Shown piece by piece: positions 27,035 through 35,827 of a stretch of DNA of 64,000 bases. Within the stretch, counting starts at the first letter, position 1. The number at the start of each line of letters is the position of its first letter. The position numbers were made by a program, and so were the translations under genes. Source of the stretch: Mycobacterium paraterrae (GTDB lineage: Bacteria > Actinomycetota > Actinomycetes > Mycobacteriales > Mycobacteriaceae); contig NZ_CP092488.2 of assembly GCF_022430545.2 (NCBI RefSeq), forward strand, positions 1,736,001 to 1,800,000, written 5' to 3'. The notes beneath the pieces were generated by a model. The model was not told the origin of the DNA, did not search any database, and saw nothing but the letters and a program-made list of their open reading frames with translations.

Positions 27035-28303
27035 GTGAGACGTCGAAGCAGGGTGGTAATCGCCGCGGTGGGCGCACTTGTGCTGACAGCCAACGCATGT
27101 CATGCGAATCGCCCGTCGACGCAATCTGAGGGGCACGGGTCGCTGATCGCCTACGGCACTTCGCGGTCCACACCGTGGTTTCGGCCTGGCGAAGAGACGT
27201 TCACTCTGGCGTGGCACGCGACAACCATCGCCAGGTGGACCAGACAAATCGGTGCGCGGAGATTCACCAGCGCCAGCGCACCGGCCTTCACCCCAGACGG
27301 CCGGTACGCATTCGCGCGCTTCAGCGACGAGCAGGCCGGCCGGTATCCCTACGACGGCGGCGACATCCACGCCGAGTTGGTGTGGGTGGATACAGCGACC
27401 CGGCAGATCCGCGAAGTGGCCATTGCGGCTCGGTCACGATCGGGCAAGCAAGAACCGGGGCGGCCGACTACGCCGTTTGCGCTGGATGGCAGCGTCGTGG
27501 TGTGGCAAGACCCGACCGCGACGGATCCGGCCGACGGACACATCACCCTGATGCAGCTGGACCTCAGTCGACCCGATCCGATGCCCAGCGTCTTGCGCAC
27601 ACTGGAGCTGCCGACGCGGCCGTCGGACCGCGAATTGTCTCCGGTCAACGAGCAGTACTTCACCGGAAACGTGATCGGCGCCGGCCACGGGCGCATCGTG
27701 CTGTACCACGCCGGCCATCTGTTCCTCGCCGACGCCAAAGGGGCCGTCCGCGATCTCGATCAGCCACCCGGTCACTCCGTGGCGAACGCGATATTCAGCC
27801 CGGACGGAACGCGTTTCGCCGTGGAATCGGGTAAGGCGTCAGGATCCGCACAGTGCACCGAGCGCCAAGCCACCGTGTTCGACGCTGCCACCGGCCGACC
27901 CGTTGCCGACCTTCCACAGACGTTCGACCTCACAGCACGGCCCTATTTCTACGGCAATACGAGCGACGCGCTGTGGTGGACGCCGCAGGGGTCGCTGCGG
28001 GCCACCGGTAGTGCCGACGTCTGTCCGGCGAGTCCTTCGGAGCCTACCGAGGATGGCGGGGTGTGGGAGCTGAGCGGCGCGGGGTGGACTCAGATCGACC
28101 CGCCTGGGACCTACCGGGATTACCCTCTCCAGGACGGCGATGCGGCCGTTGTCGCCCAGGTGGATCGACCGGCCGACGAGCAGCGGCCCAACGAACCCTC
28201 AACTGTCACAAAGCTTCTCATTCGCGAACGCGGCAGGCTGGTCCCGGTCGCGCAGGTCGATCCCGCGCTAGTCGCCGTCGGGCCGCCGTCGTCAGCCAGC
28301 TAG
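27035..28303 (+). CDS. Putative exported lipoprotein with beta-propeller-like repeats
   Basis: I do not recognise this 422-residue protein. The N-terminus is basic then hydrophobic (VVIAAVGALVLTANAC), with Cys near residue 22 in a relaxed lipobox, so it may be lipid-anchored. The body has TolB/WD40-like elements: FTPDGRYAFARFSD, FSPDGTRFAVESG and alternating short strands. No catalytic motif is evident. GTG 27035 is used; GTG 27053 is possible. It stands alone between leuS and a convergent SDR gene, a position without an equivalent in M. tuberculosis. Confidence 0.7.
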   Translation: MRRRSRVVIAAVGALVLTANACHANRPSTQSEGHGSLIAYGTSRSTPWFRPGEETFTLAWHATTIARWTRQIGARRFTSASAPAFTPDGRYAFARFSDEQAGRYPYDGGDIHAELVWVDTATRQIREVAIAARSRSGKQEPGRPTTPFALDGSVVVWQDPTATDPADGHITLMQLDLSRPDPMPSVLRTLELPTRPSDRELSPVNEQYFTGNVIGAGHGRIVLYHAGHLFLADAKGAVRDLDQPPGHSVANAIFSPDGTRFAVESGKASGSAQCTERQATVFDAATGRPVADLPQTFDLTARPYFYGNTSDALWWTPQGSLRATGSADVCPASPSEPTEDGGVWELSGAGWTQIDPPGTYRDYPLQDGDAAVVAQVDRPADEQRPNEPSTVTKLLIRERGRLVPVAQVDPALVAVGPPSSAS

Positions 28304-28384
28304 CCACCCGCTTGGCGTGAACTAGACGCCAGGGTCGTGATGCGCGTGAATCGCAGACCTAGCTTCTGTTTCGAGGGAGGCGGG

Positions 28385-29050
28385 TCAACGAGGCCGGAGG
28401 ATCACCTCGTGCAGGTGGCCGTCGGGTGGGGTGTTGACCGCCTGGGCCACTGCCGCTGCGACCGTTTCGGCGCGCAAGAACTTGCCCGCGTCGTAATCGC
28501 CTCCTTCGAACGACACCAACTCCCGTTGCATGTCGGTGTCGGTGCGGCCAGGGTAGACGGTGGTGACCCGCAGCGTCGGCTCGCTCAGCCGCAGCGAGTC
28601 GGCGAACGCGCGCTGCGCAAACTTGCTGGCGGAGTACGACGCCATGTTCTGCGACGGGGTGCGGCCCGCGCCGGAGTTGATGAACACCACCTGACCATCG
28701 CCGCGGCGCAGCGCCGGCAGGACTGCAAGCGTAACCGCCACTGCGCCAAGCACATTGACCTCGAAGGTGGTACGCCAATCGTCGATTTCCGACTCCGCGA
28801 CGGGACCCGGGATCGACACCCCGGCGTTGTGCACCAGTACGTCGAGCTCGTCGATGCCGCCGGTGGCCCCGGTGATCGAGTCGGTGTCGGTGAGGTCGAG
28901 CGCCAACGCGGTGGCCCCGAGGCGCTCCGCGGTCGCCTCGAGTGCGCGCGACGGGCGTCCGGCCAGGATCAAGGTGTGGGTGGGTGCCAGGGCGTCGGCG
29001 ATGGCCGCGCCGATCCCGCGGCTGGCACCGGTGATGAGTGCTGTCGGCAT
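28385..29050 (-). CDS. Short-chain dehydrogenase/reductase
   Basis: The 221-residue classical SDR has cofactor motif TGASRGIG (residues 7-14), NAG in LVHNAGVS, the catalytic Ser in FINSGAG, and YSASK. LAGRPSR after strand 2 favours NADP. Substrate unknown; similar proteins are often annotated as short-chain alcohol dehydrogenase. It lies just downstream of the MarR gene on the same strand (32-bp gap), so it may be the regulator's target. Confidence 0.88.
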   Translation of the reverse strand: MPTALITGASRGIGAAIADALAPTHTLILAGRPSRALEATAERLGATALALDLTDTDSITGATGGIDELDVLVHNAGVSIPGPVAESEIDDWRTTFEVNVLGAVAVTLAVLPALRRGDGQVVFINSGAGRTPSQNMASYSASKFAQRAFADSLRLSEPTLRVTTVYPGRTDTDMQRELVSFEGGDYDAGKFLRAETVAAAVAQAVNTPPDGHLHEVILRPR

Positions 29051-29082
29051 GCCCGCCAGCTTAAGGGCTGAGCGGCAACGCT

Positions 29083-29592
29083 TTACGCGGTGGCGTCCCC
29101 GTTGGCGGCACCGGCCGGGGTGGTGACTGATTCGCTGGCGGCCAGCCGCTCCAGCGGAGCCAGCGCCTTCGTCAGCGCGTCGATCTCAGATTCGTTGAGT
29201 TGGCTGAGCAGGCTCACGAGCGCGGTGATTCGGTTGCTCAGCGACTCGCGATGCACGGCCAGGCCGCGCGGGGTGATATCAACAAGCACGGCACGCAGGT
29301 CAGACGGGTCGCGCGAACGCTTCACCAGCCCGATCTTCTCCAGCCGGCGGATCGCGACCGTCGTCGTGGGAGTGCGAACCCGCTCGTGCGCGGCCAGATC
29401 GGTCATCCGAATCGGGCCGCGGTCCAGCAGGGTCACCAGGATCGACAGCTGGGCCAGCGTCAGGTCGTTGGCGGCTTCCTTGCCGGCACTCGGATCGCCG
29501 CGGCGCAGGATCGAGAACAACTTGGAGAGCGTACGGTGAAGCCCCTCCGCCAGCTCAGTGAGCTCGGGCACGGTGGCTTCAGTTTCCGCCAT
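29083..29592 (-). CDS. MarR family transcriptional regulator (Rv0042c-like)
   Basis: The 169-residue winged-helix regulator has recognition region LTLAQLSILVTLLDRGPIRMTDLAAHERVRTPTTTVAIRRLEKIGLVKRSRDPSDLRAVLVDITPRG (about residues 47-112), with helical dimerisation ends. A short inverted repeat overlaps its predicted -10 just upstream, suggesting autorepression. It precedes an SDR gene on the same strand. MarR proteins commonly respond to phenolic or oxidising ligands; the ligand here is unknown. Confidence 0.92.
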   Translation of the reverse strand: MAETEATVPELTELAEGLHRTLSKLFSILRRGDPSAGKEAANDLTLAQLSILVTLLDRGPIRMTDLAAHERVRTPTTTVAIRRLEKIGLVKRSRDPSDLRAVLVDITPRGLAVHRESLSNRITALVSLLSQLNESEIDALTKALAPLERLAASESVTTPAGAANGDATA

Positions 29593-29597
29593 AGTTC

Positions 29598-29613
29598 GAC
29601 AGTCTAACCTGTC
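29598..29613 (-). promoter_or_regulatory. Candidate MarR operator overlapping a leaderless -10
   Basis: GACAG-6 nt-CTGTC is an inverted repeat centred ~14 bp before the MarR ATG. On the minus strand it contains TAGACT (29601-29606), a TANNNT box 8 nt before the ATG, with no Shine-Dalgarno between. Binding here would block the promoter directly. Confidence 0.4.
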
Positions 29614-29655
29614 TGCTGGTCAGCGGCCCACAATTGGATTTTGCCGGTTTTGCTG

Positions 29656-30387
29656 CTACAACACCTGCGACAAGAAGCGCTGCAGGCGCTCGGTCCCGGC
29701 CGCCTCGAAGATCTGCTCCGGTGGCCCGGTCTCGACCACCTGGCCGTGGTCCATGAACACGACGGTGTCGGAGGTCGACCTGGCGAACGCCATCTCATGG
29801 GTCACGACCAGCATCGTCATGCCTTCCGAGCCCAGATCGGCGATCAGCGCCAAGATGCCTTTGATCAACTCCGGATCCAGCGCCGAAGTCACTTCGTCGA
29901 AGAGCATCACCTGCGGCCCCATCGCGAGCGCGCGGGCGATCGCAACTCTTTGCTGCTGACCACCCGACAGGGCGCCGGGCTGGCATCCCGCCTTGTTTTT
30001 CATGCCCACCCGGTCCAGTTGGGCCAGGGCCGCCTCGCGGGCCTGGTCACCGGAGAGGCGCTTGAGCTTGCGCGGCGCCAGCATCACGTTGTCCAGGACG
30101 CTGAGGTGCGGGAAGAGGTTGAAGTGCTGGAACACCATGCCGATCCGCTGCCGCACGGAGTCGGGATCGTCGTTCAGCACCGATCGGCCGTCGAGCAGAA
30201 TGTCACCCTGGTCGGGTTCGTTCAGCCGGTTGAGCGCCCGCAACAGGGTGGACTTCCCGGATCCCGACGGCCCGATCACTGCCACGGTGTTGCCGGCCGG
30301 GGCGACGATGTCGACGCCGCGCAGCACTTTGTTGCGGCCGAAAGACAAGTGAATGCCTTTGCCCTCCAACGCCACTGAGCTGGTCAT
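29656..30387 (-). CDS. Polar amino acid-type ABC transporter ATP-binding protein
   Basis: The 243-residue ATPase has Walker A GPSGSGKST (about residue 37), Q-loop VFQHFNLFPH, signature LSGGQQQR, Walker B VMLFDEVTSALDP and switch His VVTHEMAF. It is closest in pattern to GlnQ/ArtP-type subunits. Its ATG overlaps the stop of the permease fusion gene (ATGA at 30384-30387), so the two are coupled. It is the last gene of the eight-gene minus-strand series starting at 38,111. Substrate cannot be told from sequence. Confidence 0.93.
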   Translation of the reverse strand: MTSSVALEGKGIHLSFGRNKVLRGVDIVAPAGNTVAVIGPSGSGKSTLLRALNRLNEPDQGDILLDGRSVLNDDPDSVRQRIGMVFQHFNLFPHLSVLDNVMLAPRKLKRLSGDQAREAALAQLDRVGMKNKAGCQPGALSGGQQQRVAIARALAMGPQVMLFDEVTSALDPELIKGILALIADLGSEGMTMLVVTHEMAFARSTSDTVVFMDHGQVVETGPPEQIFEAAGTERLQRFLSQVL

Positions 30388-32144
30388 ACCATCTCCTGAC
30401 TGGCGGGCAGCGGCAGCGAATCGTCCGGTCTGCCGTGCCGGAGCCGCTCGTCGATCACGTTGACCAGGTGAGTCAACGGGATCGTCAGCAGCAGGTAGAA
30501 CATGCCGGCCGCGACCAGCGGCGAGAGGCTGCCAGTCTGCGCGTTCAGGTCGCGGCCGACCTGGAACAGCTCCCGCTGGCCGGCGATCAGTCCCAGGAAG
30601 TACACCAGCGCCGACCCTTTCAGCAGCGCGATGAACTGGTTGACCAGGGCCGGCAGCACCCGCCGGATCGCCTGCGGGAGCACGATCAGCCGCATCGAGG
30701 CCCGGTAGCTCAATCCCAGTGCGCGGGCGGCATCGAGCTGGCCCGGCTCGACGCTCTGGATCCCGGAGCGGAAGATCTCGCCGATGTAGGCCGCCGCCGT
30801 CAGACCCAGCGCCGCGATGCCCAGCGGATAGGGGTTGTTGTGGGTCAGCCCGCCGACGATCGGACCGATGCCGAGTCCGATCAGCAGGATGATCACCACC
30901 TCGGGCAGACCGCGGAAGATGTCGGTGTAGATCCGCGCCGGCCACCGCAGCCAGCGCATGCCCGACACACCGGCCACCGCCAGCACCATCCCGACCGCCA
31001 GCCCGAGGATGCCGGAGCTGATCGTGAGGATCAGCGTGTTGGGTAGCCCCGTCGTCAGCATCGCCGGGATCGCTTGTCTGTAGAGATCCCAGTCGAAGAA
31101 CGACTCCTTGAGCTGGGTCAGGGTCGACTTCGGCGCCGGCGGCTTGTCGATCGACCGGTGATTGCGCGCGGCGATCGCCGCGAAGTCCGGAAGATGCGGC
31201 GTCGCAGCCGCTTTCGATCCGGGCTTCCATCCGGAGGGCAGCGGTCGCGGTGTCCAATCGGTGTAGAGCTGCGCCCAGGTGCCGTCGGCGATCACCGCGT
31301 CCAGCCCGGCGTTGAGCGCGTCGATCAGCGGCTGGTTGTCCTTGCCCACCGCGTACGCGATGAAAGTGCCCTGCCCGAACGTATAGCCGACGACGGCGGC
31401 GGCGTCGCCGTGCTTCATCACTTTGGCCGCCTCCATGGCCGGCGCCACCCAGGCGTCGACCTGGTGGTTCTTCACGCACGAATAGAGCGTGGTGAAGTCG
31501 GGGAATTTGACCGGTTCGATGTGCAGGGTGTCGACGACGTAGGACTCTTCGACGGTGCCCTGGATGGCGCCGATGCGTTGCCCGGGGTGCAGGTCGTCGA
31601 AGCCGTGGATGGGCGAGCCGGCCGGCACGATCAGCGACAGGTAACCGAAGTCGTAGCCGTTGGTGAATCCGACCGTGCGGCGCCGTCCTTCGGTCGCGAT
31701 GATCGACGACGAGCCGACGTCGAAGCGCCGACCGGCGACCTGCGCCAGCAACGCCGAGAACTCGGTGCCGTTGAAGACGATGCGCAGGCCCAGTTTGGCC
31801 GCGATCGCCCGCAACAGCTCGCTGTCGAAGCCGGTGAACCGGCCGCCGTTCAGGCAGCTGCTCGGCGGGCCGCCGGGCTGGGTGCCGACCGTCAACGTCC
31901 CAGGTGTGAGCAGGTGCAGCGCGTCGATGTTCACCGAGTTCAGCGGCACGACATCGGGGGTGGTGTGGGTGTCCGCCTCCTGGGGCTTGTCGGTGGCGAG
32001 ATTTGCCGGTAACGGGCGCGCGCCTTCTTTCCCGACCGGCTTGCACATCTGGTTGTCCGCGACGGCCGGTGCGAGCGGGGCCAAGCTGTAGGTCAGCAGG
32101 ATGATGCCCAGCAGCGCAACAAGTTTCGACGCGCGAACTCTCAT
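30384..32144 (-). CDS. ABC importer: solute-binding domain fused to permease
   Basis: The 586-residue fusion begins with a signal sequence (LVALLGIILLTYSLAPLAPAVA). A family-3 solute-binding domain (about residues 50-330; GGRFTGFDSELLRAIAAKLG, GTVEESYV) follows. A HisM-type permease domain (about 355-565) then carries the EAA loop SGIQSVEPGQLDAARALGLS. In most systems the binding protein is separate, so one polypeptide gives a tethered receptor. ATG 32144 overlaps the upstream TGA (ATGA), hence the start choice over 32165. Probably imports a polar amino acid or similar amine. Confidence 0.9.
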   Translation of the reverse strand: MRVRASKLVALLGIILLTYSLAPLAPAVADNQMCKPVGKEGARPLPANLATDKPQEADTHTTPDVVPLNSVNIDALHLLTPGTLTVGTQPGGPPSSCLNGGRFTGFDSELLRAIAAKLGLRIVFNGTEFSALLAQVAGRRFDVGSSSIIATEGRRRTVGFTNGYDFGYLSLIVPAGSPIHGFDDLHPGQRIGAIQGTVEESYVVDTLHIEPVKFPDFTTLYSCVKNHQVDAWVAPAMEAAKVMKHGDAAAVVGYTFGQGTFIAYAVGKDNQPLIDALNAGLDAVIADGTWAQLYTDWTPRPLPSGWKPGSKAAATPHLPDFAAIAARNHRSIDKPPAPKSTLTQLKESFFDWDLYRQAIPAMLTTGLPNTLILTISSGILGLAVGMVLAVAGVSGMRWLRWPARIYTDIFRGLPEVVIILLIGLGIGPIVGGLTHNNPYPLGIAALGLTAAAYIGEIFRSGIQSVEPGQLDAARALGLSYRASMRLIVLPQAIRRVLPALVNQFIALLKGSALVYFLGLIAGQRELFQVGRDLNAQTGSLSPLVAAGMFYLLLTIPLTHLVNVIDERLRHGRPDDSLPLPASQEMV

Positions 32145-32923
32145 GCTTTGTCGCGCCACCTGCACAACGCTTCGGCGTCGCTCAGGACGTAGTCGGGGCC
32201 ATTAACGCCGACGGTCAGCAGCGTCACCCCGAGCGCGACCAGCCCTTCGGCGTCGTCCAGCAGGTGCTCGACGTCGACGCCCGCCGAACGCTCGATGGTG
32301 TCGGGGTCGCGTCCCACCGCGGCGCAGTGTTTGGCCAGCACTTCGGCGGCCTGCGGGTAGCTGTCAACCGTGGTGAACCCGTGCCAGATATCAGCGTGTT
32401 CGGCGACCAACCGCAGCGTCTTCTTCGGCCCCTTGCCGCCGATCAGGATCGGGATGTCGCGGGTGGGTGGCGGGTTGAGCTTGGCCAGCCGGTCGTTGAT
32501 CCGCGGCAGGGCGCCGGCGAGGTCGTCGAGGCGGCCGCCAGCCGTCCCGAACTCATAGCCGTATTCGTCGTAATCTTTTTGCTTCCAACCCGATCCGATG
32601 CCGAGAATCAACCGGCCGTCCGAGATGTGGTCGACGGTGCGGGCCATGTCGGCCAGTAGTTCGGGATTGCGGTAGGAGTTGCATGTCACCAGCGCGCCGA
32701 TCTCGATTCGGGAGGTCTGCTCGGCCCAGGCCGCCAGCATGGTCCAGCATTCGAAGTGTGCACCGTCGGGGTCGCCGTACAGCGGAAAGAAGTGGTCCCA
32801 GTTGAAGGCGATGTCGACGCCGATGTCCTCACATCGGCGCACCGCGTCGCGCAGGTTGCGGTAGTCAGGGGAGTGCTGGGGCTGAAGTTGGACACCAATA
32901 CGGATCGGCCTGGAGGAAGTCAT
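32141..32923 (-). CDS. LLM-class F420-dependent oxidoreductase (Rv0044c-like)
   Basis: The ~260-residue luciferase-like TIM-barrel protein has IAFNWDHFFPLYGDPDG near the N-terminus, DHISDGRLILGIGSGWKQKDYDEYG at about 100-125, and IPILIGGKGPKKTLRLVAEHADIWH later. The GxGxGW pattern is typical of F420-binding members. It equals Rv0044c in position between the Rv0045c homologue and the Rv0042c side. Start could be ATG 32923 or GTG 32932. Its TGA overlaps the ATG of the permease fusion, suggesting that the oxidoreductase and importer act on related compounds. Confidence 0.88.
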   Translation of the reverse strand: MTSSRPIRIGVQLQPQHSPDYRNLRDAVRRCEDIGVDIAFNWDHFFPLYGDPDGAHFECWTMLAAWAEQTSRIEIGALVTCNSYRNPELLADMARTVDHISDGRLILGIGSGWKQKDYDEYGYEFGTAGGRLDDLAGALPRINDRLAKLNPPPTRDIPILIGGKGPKKTLRLVAEHADIWHGFTTVDSYPQAAEVLAKHCAAVGRDPDTIERSAGVDVEHLLDDAEGLVALGVTLLTVGVNGPDYVLSDAEALCRWRDKA

Positions 32924-32950
32924 GGCTCCCACGGTAGGCGCGCGGCGTGG

Positions 32951-33850
32951 TTAGCGCGCAAGGACGCCGCGCAGGATGTCGATCAGCGCCAACGGCTGGT
33001 CGCTCTGCACGGAATGGCCGGAGTTGTCCACGATCTCAAGCCCCCGGAATTGCTGTGCCCGCCTGACCAATTCGTCGGCGTCCTCGTCGGTGACGAACGG
33101 CGAGTTACCGCCGCGCACCAGCCTGACCGGCGCCGATAGGCCGGCGAAGTCCTCCCACAGACCGTCGAAATCCGGTACTTTGCGGATGCTGTCATATCGC
33201 CAGGTCCAGCTGCCGTCGTCGAGGCGGCGCGAATTGTGAAAGACCCCGCGCCGCAGCGATTTCCGGTCGCGGTGCGGCGCCGCGGCCGTGGTGACCTCCA
33301 GGATCGCCTCGAAGCTCGGGAAGTTTCGTTCGCCGGCCACCAGCGCGACGGTGCCCTGTTGCTCGGTGGTCATCTCCGCGTAACGGCGCAACGCCGACGG
33401 GGTGACGTCCACCAGCACGAGCTCGCGAACCAGGTGCGGCGCGATGGCACCCAGCCCGATCGCGGTGAGGCCGCCCAGCGACATGCCCACCACCAGCTCG
33501 GCCTCGGGCGCGAGGTCTTCGATCACCGGCTTGACGGCCGCGGCGTTGTGCTGGGGCGAGTAGTCACCGTCTTCGCGCCACGCCGAATGACCGTGGCCAG
33601 GCAGGTCGACCGCCAGCGCCGGCACGCCCAGCCCGACGATCACCGTGTCCCAGGTGTGCGCGTTCTGTCCGCCGCCGTGCAAAAACACCACCCGCGGCGA
33701 GTCGTAACCCCACTGCAGGGCGCTGATGCCGTCGGCCTCGACCCGCCGCACCGCCGGCAGCGGACCGCTGACACCGGCCTGCTCGGCGTTCTCGGCCAGC
33801 AAGCCAAATTCGGAGAGGCCAACCAGGTCGTCGTCGGAGATGTCGGTCAT
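32951..33850 (-). CDS. Alpha/beta hydrolase, Rv0045c-like esterase
   Basis: The 299-residue alpha/beta hydrolase has the oxyanion HGGGQNAHTWD segment, nucleophile elbow VVGMSLGG (Ser ~152), and a C-terminal His in NSGHSVQSDQP. Rv0045c is an esterase active on small ester substrates. ATG 33850 begins at the conserved MTDISDDDLVGL; upstream in-frame codons look non-coding. It lies 11 bp after the DUF1214 gene and 27 bp before the F420 oxidoreductase, inside the packed series. Confidence 0.92.
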   Translation of the reverse strand: MTDISDDDLVGLSEFGLLAENAEQAGVSGPLPAVRRVEADGISALQWGYDSPRVVFLHGGGQNAHTWDTVIVGLGVPALAVDLPGHGHSAWREDGDYSPQHNAAAVKPVIEDLAPEAELVVGMSLGGLTAIGLGAIAPHLVRELVLVDVTPSALRRYAEMTTEQQGTVALVAGERNFPSFEAILEVTTAAAPHRDRKSLRRGVFHNSRRLDDGSWTWRYDSIRKVPDFDGLWEDFAGLSAPVRLVRGGNSPFVTDEDADELVRRAQQFRGLEIVDNSGHSVQSDQPLALIDILRGVLAR

Positions 33851-33861
33851 GGTCCTCGACA

Positions 33862-35073
33862 CTAAAGGACGTAACGGCGACGGATGCCGCGGAATCGATC
33901 CCACATCGCGGCGGCCCGCTGGGTCTCGTTGACCATCGCGGTGTCGGCCGGCAGCGCTTCGGGCAGCTCGTCATGGCGCACGACCCGGGTGCTGAGCACC
34001 GCGGGCTGGCCCTCCAGCATGTGGCGGTAGGTCAGGTTGCCGCGCTCGAACCCCTGGGTGTCCAGCCAGTTGTGCACCCCGGGATCACGATGCGCCATAA
34101 CCAGCCGGATTCGTCCGTCGGCGTCGACGACGGCGCGGCTCGGGGTGTAGGTGACCGGCCGGTAGAGGTAGTCCATGCTGTTGAAAAAGACGCCCATGTT
34201 GGTCAGCATCCACAGCCCGTCGTGGGCGTCGAATTCGACGATCAGCGCGTCGTCGGAACCAAGTTCCCAGTACATATTGGCTGCGGCCCGGCCGCGTTTG
34301 GCGTCGGCGCCGTCGGAATCGACGCGCGGAAAGGTGTTCGGCTGGTCGGCGCTGACGCCGCCGTACCGGAACGGGAACTCCGGCCAGTCCGTCATCAGCC
34401 CGGTCACGAAGTCGCCGGCCCAGTCCATCGCCTCGATCATCACCTCGGGCGTGGGCAGCGGCTTGGGCGCCGACATGTCGATCCGCTCGATCCGGATCTG
34501 CGCGGGCTTCTCGTCCCAGCGGTCGAAACCCTGACGAATGAACAGCTTTCGCGACTCGGCTGTGGTGGGCAGCCAGTTGCCGGGGCGTTGCGGGCCGCCG
34601 ACGATCAGCTCGAACTGTCCGTCGTCATCGACGTCGAGGTGGGTGATGTTGGCCTCTGGCGTGTCGCCGAACGGCTCGTGCAGAGTGCCGGGCCCGGGCG
34701 TGCGACGGCCTTGGACGGTGACGTTGAAGAAGCGGGCAGTGCCCCGGCTGCCGGTCAGCCGATACGTCGAGCGACCGTCGATCCAGGCCTGCTGGTAAGT
34801 GAAGTCACCACAGTCGCCGCCGAGTTTGCGGGTAGGACCGCAGAACTCGTGCAGGGCGGGGTAGCCGGTGTCGCGGGTCTCCAGCGCTAGGTCGAAAGCT
34901 TGTCCGAGGTTCTGGGTGAGGAAGCGGAACGCGTCGACGCGCTGGATACCCGATGCGGCGTTGGCGTCCTTGAACACCTGGTTGCCCGCTTTTCGCAGCT
35001 GGCCGCAGAAGGCATCCCACGCCGCCTGCAGGGCGGCGTCGTCGGGGCAGTCGCCGAACGCCATCTCACGCAC
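33862..35073 (-). CDS. DUF1214 domain protein
   Basis: The 403-residue protein has no signal peptide. The C-terminal ~100 residues (WMLTNMGVFFNSMDYLYRPVTYTPSRAV...RDPGVHNWLDTQGFERGNLTYRHM) match the DUF1214 pattern. DUF1214/DUF1254 proteins are found near steroid, lipid and sulfotransferase genes, and their chemistry is not settled. The gene overlaps the TIM-barrel gene by 8 bp and uses GTG as start. No equivalent sits between Rv0045c and Rv0046c in M. tuberculosis as recalled. Confidence 0.8.
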   Translation of the reverse strand: MREMAFGDCPDDAALQAAWDAFCGQLRKAGNQVFKDANAASGIQRVDAFRFLTQNLGQAFDLALETRDTGYPALHEFCGPTRKLGGDCGDFTYQQAWIDGRSTYRLTGSRGTARFFNVTVQGRRTPGPGTLHEPFGDTPEANITHLDVDDDGQFELIVGGPQRPGNWLPTTAESRKLFIRQGFDRWDEKPAQIRIERIDMSAPKPLPTPEVMIEAMDWAGDFVTGLMTDWPEFPFRYGGVSADQPNTFPRVDSDGADAKRGRAAANMYWELGSDDALIVEFDAHDGLWMLTNMGVFFNSMDYLYRPVTYTPSRAVVDADGRIRLVMAHRDPGVHNWLDTQGFERGNLTYRHMLEGQPAVLSTRVVRHDELPEALPADTAMVNETQRAAAMWDRFRGIRRRYVL

Positions 35074-35827
35074 CCAGCCTGTCGAGCATGGCTCCTACGA
35101 CAGCACAGGCGCGACGGGCCGATTCCAGCCGGCCCTCCGCATCGATCCGCGGGCCGATCAGCTCCAGGTCGAAGCCGTGCGCGTAGCCGCCGGCAAGCGC
35201 CTGTCTCACAAGCGATTCGATCGGTATCGTGCCGTCGCCTGGGACGGCACGGCCGGGTAGCGACCGATCCCCGAGAACGTAATCGCTGAGCTGGATCAGC
35301 CGTGTTCGTGGCAACGCGCGCTGCAGCGCCTCCTCGATGTCGCCCTCGGCCCAGCAGTGGAAGATGTCGATGCAGACGTCCAGCCCGCTCATTTCGGCCA
35401 GTGTCACGGCGTCGCGCAGCGTGTGCGCGAAATGCAGGTCGGCATAGAGCGGCGAGGCGTTTTCGATCGCCAACGCGACGCCGGCCTGCCGAGCGTGCTC
35501 GACACACGGCGCCACCCGTTCACAAAACCGTTGCGCGGCTTGCTCCCAAGTCAATGAGTCTCGGCCGCCGGTCAGCATGTACACGGTGGCGGCGGAGGTT
35601 GCAGCGGCGGCGTCGATCACTCGATCGAGGGCGGCCGCGTCGGCGAAGGGATGATAGACGGCCTCGACCGTGTACTCGTTGTGCTGGAGCAGCTTTGAGA
35701 CATCCGCTAATTGGCTGTCGAGCACGCTCAGCCGCTTGACACCAAGGTCGGCCCAATGCTCTTCCAATTCGGCGATGGAGTCGCCGTAGAACGTGACGTT
35801 GTGTACCGACAGCCGCTGGTGTGTCAT
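35066..35827 (-). CDS. Sugar phosphate isomerase/epimerase-like TIM barrel
   Basis: The 253-residue AP-endonuclease-2-type TIM barrel has metal-ligand-rich elements: ALAIENASPLYADLHFAHT, CIDIFHCWAEGD, LIQLSDYVLGDRS and FDLELIGPRID. This matches xylose isomerase-like/IolE/IolI-type proteins that isomerise or dehydrate polyols using a divalent metal. The substrate is not predictable. The start overlaps the sulfotransferase stop (ATGA, 35824-35827), so expression is coupled. Confidence 0.85.
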   Translation of the reverse strand: MTHQRLSVHNVTFYGDSIAELEEHWADLGVKRLSVLDSQLADVSKLLQHNEYTVEAVYHPFADAAALDRVIDAAAATSAATVYMLTGGRDSLTWEQAAQRFCERVAPCVEHARQAGVALAIENASPLYADLHFAHTLRDAVTLAEMSGLDVCIDIFHCWAEGDIEEALQRALPRTRLIQLSDYVLGDRSLPGRAVPGDGTIPIESLVRQALAGGYAHGFDLELIGPRIDAEGRLESARRACAVVGAMLDRLGA

